From NCBI RefSeq assembly GCF_020283565.1, contig NC_060063.1:4362563-4426562 (forward strand): a stretch of DNA of 64,000 bases. Reading direction: 5' to 3'. Positions 33,788 to 44,332 of the stretch are shown here, piece by piece; position 1 is the stretch's first letter; every line of letters starts with the position of its first letter. Origin of the DNA: Trifolium pratense. Lineage: Eukaryota > Streptophyta > Magnoliopsida > Fabales > Fabaceae. Under the pieces are notes generated by a model. The model did not search any database. It was not told the DNA's origin and saw nothing but the letters and a program-made list of their open reading frames with translations. Both the position numbers and the translations under genes were made by a program.

Positions 33788-36482
33788 TAGGGGTGATCGT
33801 ATCCGAACCAAACCAAAAGCAAAACCGCAATCCGAACCAATCCAAACCGAAACCGCAAAAAACCGCATTTGGTTTGGATGAATTTGGATGATTTTTCTGC
33901 TAAACCGTGCGGTTCGGTTCGGTTGGCGGTTTTCAATTATGAAAACTGAACCAAACCGAACCGCAAGTATACACCAATTACATTTATTTCTATTTCCAAA
34001 CCAGCCCACAGCCCAAAACAGAACTCTCTATATCCAATTATCCATATTTCAAAACTAGGGTTTCTCATATGATTCACGAAGCTGGGTGTCTCCTCTCTCT
34101 CCGTCGCCGTATCTCATTCACTCGTATCTGATTCACCGTATTTCAAAACAGAACTCTCTGTCATATCTCATTCACCGTATCTGATTCACGAAGCTAGCGT
34201 TTCTCCTCTCTCGCCGTCGCCGTATCTGATTCACGAAGCTTCAAAGTTTTTCATCTCTCGCCGTCGTCGTATCTGGTTCAAAACTCTTCATCTTTTCATT
34301 CACCAAGCTGAAGCTCTTCATCTTTCAATCACGGTCTGTACTTCATCTCTCACTCTTTCTTTGAATTACAGTAAAACAATTTTAATTAGGGGTTGCTAAT
34401 TCTAGTTCTAGCTAATGAGATTCCTTTTCTGGCTTGTTTCTTTACTGATTTTATGTTTTTTGTTTAGTTACTTTAGATATGACTATTGACAAGGAAGTGA
34501 GTTCTCATGCTTCCATATTCATGACCGAAAATCAGGTACTGGATATGACTATTTATATTTTTATTTGTCTTGTGGGTTATTTATGTTTGTATTGTTAGTA
34601 TGAAAATGATTTGTTGTTCATCTTTTTTGCAGGATGAAAATAGTCCATCATCAATGCCTACAACGGAACCACCACCACAAACTATTGATCAAGGTAACAA
34701 AGATCAATGTGACAATGTTCAAAACAACAAGAAAAGGAAAGTCAGGGAAGCATCTACAAAGACAAAGGATGTTTCTAATGCTGTTGAGCCAGAGCAAGAG
34801 CCAGGTAAAAAAAAACCTTGTAGGCCTAAATCTTGGGTTTGGGATCATTTTACTAAAGTAGATGGTAAGGCTGTGTGTAATTGGTGTAAAAATACATCCT
34901 ATAAAGATGGCTACCAATATGAAAGGTAAATATGAGAAGTATTGGGGGGATGTCTCAAAGATGAATATATTGGTCTTTATTTCTGTAATTTTCGATCCTC
35001 GTCATAAGTTACAATTTGTTAGCTGGGGATTGAATAAATACTATGACAAGGAAATTGCTGATTCTTTGAATAAGAAGATTAAGGAAACTTTATCTAGAAT
35101 ATTTGAAAGATATAGAAGTTTCTCAAATAAAGGCGAAGCTGAAAGTGTTGCACAAGAAGTAGAAGGATCACAATTTGTTACATCTTCAGAAGTGTATGAT
35201 CAATTTGAGAAGGACATGGATCAAGATCCAAATTCGAGTAAAAATGAAGTAGATTTGTATCTCACAGAGCCTAGGGAGAAGAAAAATCCTGATTTTGACT
35301 TATTAAATTGGTGGAAGGTGAATTCTACCAAATACCCGACTCTTGGTCTAATAGCTAGAGATATATTGGCAATGCCAATATCAACTGTTGCTTCAGAGTC
35401 TGCTTTTAGCACAGGGGGTAGAGTTCTTAGTTGTTATAGGAGCTCTCTTACACCACACACTGTTGAAGCTTTAATTTGTGCACAAAATTGGTTAAGATCT
35501 TCACCTTTGTCAGTTGATATTGAGGAGCATTTGGAAGATTTAGAGAAGCTCGAAGAAGGTATATATATATGTATATATATAATTGATTCTATTTTATTAA
35601 AATTTAATTTTTTGTTATGTCTAACTTGTTATATTTGATACATTCTTAGAAATGGCACCGATCCCACAATTGAATGAGGGGCTTTCTGATATTGAATCTG
35701 ATTAGTAGATGTGCTTGAAAAGAAAATGAAATGGTATGTTTGATTCTTCAATTTTTTAAATCTTTTTATTTGTTTTTAAATCAAATAATATGACCAATAA
35801 TTTGTTCATTTATGATATGTAGATGGAGTCATGGAGATGGAGAGATGGAGACAATGTGTTTACAACAATTTGTTCAATTATTATTTTGGAACTTTCAAGT
35901 GTTTTATATTTTGGGGGTGTCGTGGCCTTTTTTCTGCTGTGTTGTGGCCTGTTTTTTTCTGCTGGTGTGTTGAGATTTGTTGCGGTTCTCAGCCCTGCCG
36001 TGGTTCTTGCTTTGTCTGCGTGTTCTTGTTTTTTGGTGTGTTGTTGCAGTTTTTGCCTTGCTGTGTTGGCTGCTGCAGTGGTTCTGTGCTGCGGGCTTTC
36101 TCATGGGAGTTGTGTTTTTGGCTTGCTTTTTGTTGTTTATTTCACTTGTTTTTGGCTTGCTTTCTTCTTGTTTTATATTTTGTAATGTTATTTAAGAACT
36201 ATTATTAATGATGTAATGTTGACAGTGTAATATGTATTTTGGTACTGTAATGTTCTTGTATTATTGAAACTAAGGCCATATAATTTTTTTGCAATCCAGT
36301 ATGTTATATTAGCCTAAAATATAGTTGGTGTAACCGCACCAACCGAACCGATCCTAACCGCATTGGTTTGGTTTGGTTTGGATGTCTTTTTAAAAACCAA
36401 CCGAACCAAACCGAACCGCATGCATTTTCATCTTGCGGTTAGGATGACTTTTTCGCTCAAAACCGCACCGCGATCACCCCTA
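33788..36482 (+). mobile_element. hAT transposon, internally deleted, with 8-bp target duplication
   Basis: The element begins TAGGGGTGATCG and ends CGATCACCCCTA, a 12-bp perfect inverted repeat. ATACAAAC flanks both sides (33780-33787 and 36483-36490). Subterminal DNA carries 'aaccgaaccaaacc' repeats in both orientations. A CT-rich leader with four copies of 'gtatctgattcac' type sequence (34070-34290) precedes a broken transposase. Intact ends and duplication suggest fairly recent movement, which would need a transposase from another copy. Confidence 0.9.
34479..35705 (+). pseudogene. hAT transposase with central deletion
   Basis: Exon 1 (34479-34535) splices in frame to 34633, giving a Ser/Thr/Lys-rich leader and a BED zinc-finger start (SWVWDHFTKVDG, CNWCK). 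At about 34890-34930 the frame breaks with a stop, and sequence jumps to the C-terminal region (KYEKYWGDVSKMN, VIFDPRHKLQFV). The RNase-H-like catalytic core between them is missing. The hAT dimerisation domain is intact (LLNWWKVNSTKYP, ISTVASESAFSTGGRVL, ALICAQNWLR). A final GT-AG intron (35559-35649) leads to the stop at 35703-35705. It cannot cut DNA. A dimerising fragment could in principle interfere with full-length transposase. Confidence 0.85.
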
Positions 36483-36536
36483 ATACAAACTGTGCTTTTA
36501 TCATCTAGCTTTTTTCTCAATTATGATATACAAAAT

Positions 36537-37034
36537 AGAGCTGTAAAAAATGGGTCGGACTAATGGTCTGCCCATTAGCCCACGGGCTTGGGTGGATCGG
36601 GCCTAAAAAATCTAGCCCAAATGAAACCGGGCCTTTTTTGCCCAAGCCCATTAGCCCAAATATAAATTGGTTGGGCTGGGCTAGCCCACCGGGTTTCGGG
36701 ACGGCCCAATATCGAAAAATTTATGTCATTTTTGTAAAAGTAATATCAATTAAAAACATAAAATATTATCATCTAATTGAAAAGTTGTTTAAAAAAATTA
36801 AGTTTATAATTTATTAATTTGATTTAATTTCCTTTATAAGAATCAAACTTTAGTTTAATTGATATTTAGTACTGATGTAAAAATTATTTACACTTACATA
36901 TAATTATCTCAATAAAATTGATAATTATGAGGAACTAATTAATACATAAAAATTATGTAAAAAAAGATCGAATAAATGGAAGAAAAAAAACGAAATGGGC
37001 CGGACTCATAAATATGTAGCCCATTTGACAGCTC
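36537..37034. mobile_element. hAT-like MITE with 'gggcttgggc' repeats
   Basis: The left end AGAGCTGTAAAAAATGGG and the right end CCCATTTGACAGCTC are inverted. Inside are 'agcccattagcccaaat' type repeats. It is non-coding. It lies only 54 bp after the larger hAT element. No clear target duplication was found. Confidence 0.6.
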
Positions 37035-37182
37035 GACCCGGAATACTCGTTAACATTTGCAAAAAAAAATATTCCGCATCTATGTGAACTTACCAAATTC
37101 CTTTCACTATGTTAATTCAAACTTCCATTAATATCCACACCATCCATCACTAATCAGTTTTCTGTAAAAAAAAAGTCACTAA

Positions 37183-37211
37183 TCAGTATTACCCGTGCGA
37201 TGCACGGGTGT
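37183..37211 (-). mobile_element. Helitron 3' terminus (candidate)
   Basis: On the minus strand a hairpin ACCCGTGCATCGCACGGGT is followed by AATACTGA and then host T. This fits the Helitron 3' rule of hairpin, short spacer and CTRR before T. The 5' end was not located. Confidence 0.5.
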
Positions 37212-37268
37212 GATGCCTGTTTTATATTATAACATAGAAAAATTGAAACAATAAGTATGATCAAAATA

Positions 37269-37303
<35 letters not shown>
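37269..37303. repeat. (AAT)n microsatellite
   Basis: About 12 AAT units. Confidence 0.9.
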
Positions 37304-37305
<2 letters not shown>

Positions 37306-38067
37306 GAAAAAGAGTCAATAATAAAAAAAGGAAAGGGAGGAAACAAAATTGGTTAAGCATTGGAACATTATTATAATAATGGAAAAAGAGTCAATAATAA
37401 AAAAAACTAAAAATGTTTACTATAATAATAGAAAAAGTAAGGTAAATATTTCTAAATTGATATAGTATATATACACTTGCCTCTATATGTGTCTTGAGGA
37501 ATGAATTTATGGAGATAAAAATCATCACAATATTTCACCGAAAAAAATGATGAATATCTATGCACCGTATATATAGTCATATAGGTATTGAGTGCACAAG
37601 AATAATTTAAAAATGAAACTGATAAATTTAATAAAATATAAAGGATTTTTAATACATTAACTATGGAACATGCATGATGTAAATGGATGAATTGTTTTTG
37701 CAACCGATGGAATATATGGTGAGTAAGTAGTAAATTGTGGCTCTTTAGTATAAGTTCCTCATGGTTTAATGTGGACAATATGAAAAGTCATTTATATAAA
37801 TGTAGGTATATGAAAAGTGGATAGAATCTAGAGATGATAATGATGTAAAGAGAAGTGATGTGGCATTGTAAGTGACTGACATGACTAAATCAAAAAAATT
37901 CATTGGTTTAAGTGAATTAGGGTTTACATAGATAGTAGGAGAACTATCTAAGAATAATAGATATATAGATATTAGGCTTTCCGAGAAAAAATTAAAGGAA
38001 AAACTTTTTAGTTCCCAAACAAATTTAAGGAGCACTAATACTATAACCATTTTTACTTTTATAATAA

Positions 38068-38098
38068 CTAGGGATAAACCCGTGCGTTGCACGGGTTC
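38068..38098 (-). mobile_element. Helitron 3' terminus (candidate)
   Basis: On the minus strand the hairpin CCCGTGCAACGCACGGG is followed by TTTATCCCTAG and then T. This is the classic Helitron 3' structure. The body would lie at higher coordinates, but no matching 5' TC end was identified. Confidence 0.55.
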
Positions 38099-40590
38099 GA
38101 TTAAAATATATAATTAAAATATTTTTATAAATAAAAAATAATAATTGTGATAAGTATAATCATATATAGTTAAAAGATAGACATTAATTTAAAATATGAT
38201 TATATTTAATATTAGTATATAAGTATAAATTAAAAAAAAAAAGTTGTTTAGAAATATGAGATTTTTCATTAATTTATATCGTAGTTTTGTTTATAATTTA
38301 ATGTAATAGATCTCTTATAATATTTTAGAATCATATTTTATTTTAATAGTGTAATCGTATAAGATCTTAGTTTTTTTTATATGAATTGCAACTGTATAGT
38401 CACATGTATCACTTTGCTTTTTATTTTTGATGTATTTTTTTTCCAATAAGATCTTAGTTTGGATGTTGATTTTCTTTATAAGATCTTAGTTTATTTTTGT
38501 TATAAATGTGAATATTTTTTGTTGCCAATATATAAGTTTGGATGATGATTTCATATATATGAATTTAGGCTTAGTTATTTGGCTCAGATAAAGAAAGTTT
38601 ATTATTTTAGAAGAATTTCACATGTCATCTTATTATTTGCTTTAAAAAATGTTATATTTTTCTTACAAACATCTCACTATTTTATTTTGAGCCGTAACTT
38701 AAACATTTTTTTAACACTTTATAGAATATGTACTTATTTTATTTAAATATTTGCATTATTATTTAAATCAAATTAATAATTTTGGAATTTTTAGTGAATT
38801 TCAGATCACATGCACACACTATATGTAAAGAATGAGATTATCTAAATCACCTTATTATTTTGCATGTAATTATGTTTTAATATCTACGGTTTCTACAATT
38901 TCTAAAATTTATTTTGACGTATGAGCATCAACAATTTATATAGTTGATGATTTTTCATCTTAATCTTGAAAAATTATAACTATTTACTCTACCCCTTCAC
39001 ACAATTTAAGGTCTCTCAGATTTATAAAAAAGACGATTCTTGTTCTGATAATAAATTGTTTCTATTGAAGTTTCTTCTCAAACATTCACCTGGTAGAATA
39101 TTTATATCCCATATTTTATTGGTCAAAAATTTTCATAATGTTTTTAGCTAGTGGTTTTATTTATCTTCTTTTTACTATGCTTAATTCATTTTTTTTATCT
39201 TTCATTTTTTTTAATGATTTTTTTGTCCCCTCATTTTTTTTTGTCTTTTGCTATTGAATAATTTTTATTCGGGTTTTCAGTATAGTTTAGTAGTGCTTAT
39301 TAGAATGCAATACTCTTTTTTTATAGAGGGGTACTTTTTTTTTATAATATAAAGCAGTACTCTTAAATCATATTCTCAAAATATTATGCACAAAAAATTA
39401 TTAGATCGAATTGTAGTCTTGCAAGATCTTAAAAGCAATATAAAGGATACAATTTATAAATCCAGTAACCTGGTTACACATGAAAATTATTAGAGTTAAT
39501 GTCTTGAAAGATTTTGAGAACGTATAAAAAATTGAAATTTATAAACAATAAAAGACATATATGTAAACTAATATAATTTTTTAATCATTGAATAACATAA
39601 CTGATATTCAAGAGATTGACTCATCAACTACCACAAAAACCAATACTTGAAATGTAACCATCAACCCATAAGGTATTCAATGCAAAAAGTTATTTCATTC
39701 TAATAGAAGGTGAATAATATGTAACCTTTGAATAATGAATAAGAATAGTAAATGTCATTATATATACATAGTATATTTTTTATGTTGAGCATACATATAA
39801 TTTATATATACATACTTTAGTGACGTATTTTCATTTTTTTTCTTTTATAATTTTGATCCTCTTTTTTTATTTTAGCACCATTAATTTACATTATTTGTTA
39901 CTTATTAATTTTCAATACTTCCAAGGTATGCATAGATATAATATACCATATATAAACGTAATATTATAGGTTACTTGCATTTTATTTTTTACAATATTTG
40001 CATTTGTTTTAAACCCATTATAATCTGCCTAGATATAATTTATGTTAGTCTCAAGACCAATGATTTGGATGATGAAATGGACACAAAATAAATTTTAGAG
40101 TAATGTTTAAATATAGCTAGAGAAAATTTTCTCTAAAGCATGCTACATAGGCAAAAATATGGAGGCTTCAAAATAACCAAGAGTAAAATACACATCTTGT
40201 TGAAGACGAACCGTCACATACATGTTATTGGTCATATATCTAGCTCCAAAAAATGCATGATGATTTTGACCGCACACATAACTCCATTATAGAAAAACGT
40301 AATCCACAATTATTAGAAGACATAATTCATAATGATTATGAATGAAAAATGTAGAACATAAAGACGGTTGTAGTTTTAGCACTTTTTTTTTTACCAGAAA
40401 GTTTTAGCACATATACAATGTAATATCCACAATATAATGAAATAAAATAATGGAAAAAGATTTGGTTAATCTAAATATATAGCGACTTCAGCTTCAATCC
40501 TATAAGAAAAGCCAATGAAAAATTTGAAGAGTATCATCAAATAGTTGTTTGAATAAAGCGATGATGATCCAAAATCAATTTTTTTTTATT
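38099..40590. other. AT-rich intergenic DNA, no gene seen
   Basis: Long AT-rich sequence with no recognisable coding region or transposon coding domain. Part may be the body of the Helitron whose 3' end is at 38068. Confidence 0.5.
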
Positions 40591-40706
<116 letters not shown>

Positions 40707-40854
40707 GAAGTTGTAGAATTGTAAAAGTTATATTATTTATTTATTCACCTAGAATAAGAAGTTGCATGAAATTTTTTAGAGGAGTCAAATCATCACAATG
40801 TTTGCTTAATAGATAGAAGATAGATAAATAGATTTGAAAATTGAAAATAAATAC

Positions 40855-40988
40855 AATATTCTAACAATTACTTAAAGCTTGCAACTGTGGAACAAAACAC
40901 TAAATGACCATTTTCAACCTGAATATTCTAACAATTACTTAAAGCTTGCAACTGTGGAACAAAACACTAAATGACCATTTTCAACCTG
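40855..40988. repeat. Perfect 67-bp tandem duplication
   Basis: Copies at 40855-40921 and 40922-40988 agree at essentially every base ('ttaaagcttgcaactgtgg' in each). Such identity points to a recent event. Confidence 0.9.
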
Positions 40989-41146
40989 AAAAAAGATAGA
41001 GATAATTAAAAAAGTTATTAGATATGATGTCTTATAAGATCATAAAAGCAATCAAACAATTATAATTTACAAACTTAAATGAAAGACAATTATCTCATAC
41101 CTATGTATATCAATTTCTTAAACATTGAGTCGCATGCTTGGGAATG

Positions 41147-41251
<105 letters not shown>

Positions 41252-41943
41252 ACACACACTAATGAATTTATGTAATCTTTAAAATATACTCATAACGCAA
41301 AAAAATGAGAGTTTGAAACGATGATACTTAGCTTGTTGAAGTTCCTTTGAGCAAGAAACACATTTCAGTACAAAGAGGTTGATAGATTAAAGAATGAACA
41401 CACAAAATGAGTATTACAATTGCATGATGTGAGAAAGTGGATAGGTTATTGCATATTTATATAGGATACTACTCAACTACAAATATGTTTAATTTTGTAA
41501 ACGTTTTTTATATATGAAAAGTTGTGCTCTTTCAAGTTCCAGAGGATTAACACAATCATAAATTATATGAAAATTTTCCGTTTTGTTTTAGGAGTATTTA
41601 ATTTTAGTTGGTCCCTTTTAATTTAATTTTTCATTTTTTCATTTTTTAGTATTGATATATCCTTTTGTAAGCAATTTTATTAGATGTGCCACATCATTAC
41701 AATGAAGGCTTTGGAGCAACTCAACCTTCCTTTTACTAGTAAAAGATAATAATAATATGTGTTCGATGATTGGGTATGGACATCAAGAGCCACACATTAG
41801 TAATTTTTAGAAAACATGAATACTAATATTAATTGAGTTCAGATTCCAATTATTTATTAGGGAATTTACTTCCAACACCAAAATGTGTCTATATATATTC
41901 ATTCTAATTAGTGGTTTCTCAATTACTGTATTATTCGATTTAG

Positions 41944-42293
41944 CATTGTAAGCATTATCGTAGCTCTCAAAAAATTTTGCTTGTAGGAGAGGGAGATTTC
42001 TCTTTTTCACTTTGCTTGGCAAGGGCATTTGGGTCAGCGGTGAACATTGTTGCTACTTCTTTGGATAGTAGAGGTATATTACTTTGAGTACTCAATTTGA
42101 CACATTACATGGTTACATTATTAATTTTAGGGTCTGTTTTTACAATAAATTTTTTAGAAAGTAATTTTAACTTTCAATAGTTTCTAAAAAGTTTTATAGA
42201 CTCTGTTGAGTTTATTTACTCTAATGAAAATGAAAATTTTCTAGAGAAGCTATCCAAAAATACTTATTGTCAAAAAAAAAAGTAGTTTATTTT

Positions 42294-42364
<71 letters not shown>

Positions 42365-44282
42365 GTTTTGCTAACGTACACCCGCTTATTTTTAAGAAGG
42401 TGTGTGTTAGCAAGTTATAACTAAAAAGTAGTTAAATACACCTTAGGGTGCATGTTGCTAATGCACACCTTCTAAAAAATAAGTGGGTGTACGTTAGCAA
42501 CTCCTAGGCATTTGCTATAATACACTTACTTAATTTTTAGAAGATATATATATATATATATATATATATATGGGGGCTGCTAATTTAGACCCAGTTAGGT
42601 CTAAATTAGCAAGGTGCACCTTTTGAGTTGGACAAAAATACCCTTTCTTTTTTTAAAAAAAAAAAAAAAAAACATATTGGCGCTGATCCAGTGTCGCGCG
42701 CCTACCGCAGGACCACCGTTACAGACCGTTGATTTCCATCAGACGGCCAAGAGATGATCTCATCAAGGCTGTCGGATCAATCAGACAGTCCAGATCATCC
42801 ATCTCTATGATAAGCCAGCGCGTGCACCACACTAGATCTGCGCCTGGAGAGAGAAAATTTCATTTTAAAAAGCAGGACACGTGTCAACTGCTGGGTGGTT
42901 GGCGTGTTTTTTTTTTCATTTAATACTTTAAACTCAATTATTTCGTTTTAAATTATTTTTTTATTTTTTTATTTTTATACCAAAATTCATAATTTTTTTT
43001 TGTCTACAAATAGAGACTTGGTTCGTTTGATTTGGACACAAAAAAAAAAACTCAATTTTTCACTACCTTTAATTATCTTTATATAATACTGTGAAACCAT
43101 TTAGCTGGTAGAATGGTTTCACAGTATAACTCTCTGAAACCATTTTACTGGTAGAATGGTTTCAGTGAGTAATTTCTTAATTGTTTGCTTCTGAAACCAT
43201 TCTGAAACCATTTAGCTGGTACAATGGTTTCAGAGCGTTGTACTTTGAAACCATTTCACTGATAGAATGGTTTCAGGGGAGTTGATTTTTAATTGTTTGC
43301 TTCTGAAACCATTTTACTGCTAGAATGGTTTCACAGTATAACTCTCTGAAACCATTCTTCCAGCTAAATGGTTTCAGAAGCAAACAATAGTTTTTAATTA
43401 CCGTTTTATCTCATTTAATTAACGAAAAATAGTTTCAGGTCTCAAAAAATTTCATAAAATATACCAAAAGTTCCAGAATATTATCTAATATTTTATTAGA
43501 AACAAATAAAAACACAATTGGTTTCAGAGTACAAATCTATGAAATTATTATTATTATTTGTTAAACGGTTTTAAATAATCAGCGGAATTTGTGAAAATAA
43601 TTTCATGACTTGAACTAGGGAGAGTGAGGTACACAAGAGGGTTCTAAATAATTCATAGTAATTTACATAAAATTTTGGAAATTTTTGATGGAATTATAAT
43701 ATTTTTAATTACCTTTTAACTCATTTAATTAACTAAAAATAGTTTCGGGTCTCCAACAATTTCATACAATATACCAAAATTTCCAGAATATTATCTACTA
43801 TTTTATTATGAAAAAATAAAATAAAAATAGAGCCTCCCTGAGGCCGCACGCGCCCCCACGCGCCGCCGGTGAGAGTGGGCGTGGGCGACGAGCACTGTTC
43901 ATCGTCCCTCCCACCCGTTTTATGCAGAAACGGGTCGTGCGACCCGGTTTTTGACCCGGTTCGATCTCCCTCAATACTCAACGAAACTCGACGTTCCTTA
44001 TATGGATTTTGATCGTTTTTCAATTTTACAAAGGTTTCCGGTATTAGTTTTTGAAATCGGCGTTCGATTCGCACGTAAAATGAGGTCGAAATTTGGAAGA
44101 AATTTAAAAAATGTAATAGTTGTTCTATTGTTTCAAAAAAAAAAAAAAAAAGGTATTTTTATGATGCAAATTACATACATGCCCCAGTTGCTCTATTGTT
44201 TCAAAAAAAAAAAGGCATTTTTGTCCAACTCAAAAGGTGCACCTTGCTAACTTAGACCTAACTAGGGTCTAAGTTAGAAAAC

Positions 44283-44332
<50 letters not shown>

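Noticed and set aside
35823..36208. Two overlapping frames rich in Cys, Leu and Phe that look like membrane proteins
   Set aside because: They lie in the T-rich 3' part of the hAT element, overlap in different frames and show no conserved motif.
43091..43377. Palindrome array as a CRISPR array
   Set aside because: Spacers are short, variable in length and partly repeated, there are no cas genes, and the host is a plant.
43733..44250. Open frames in the GC-rich patch of the long-TIR element
   Set aside because: They start in different frames on both strands, have no recognised domain, and GC-rich DNA lacks stops by chance. They are noted only as possible captured sequence.
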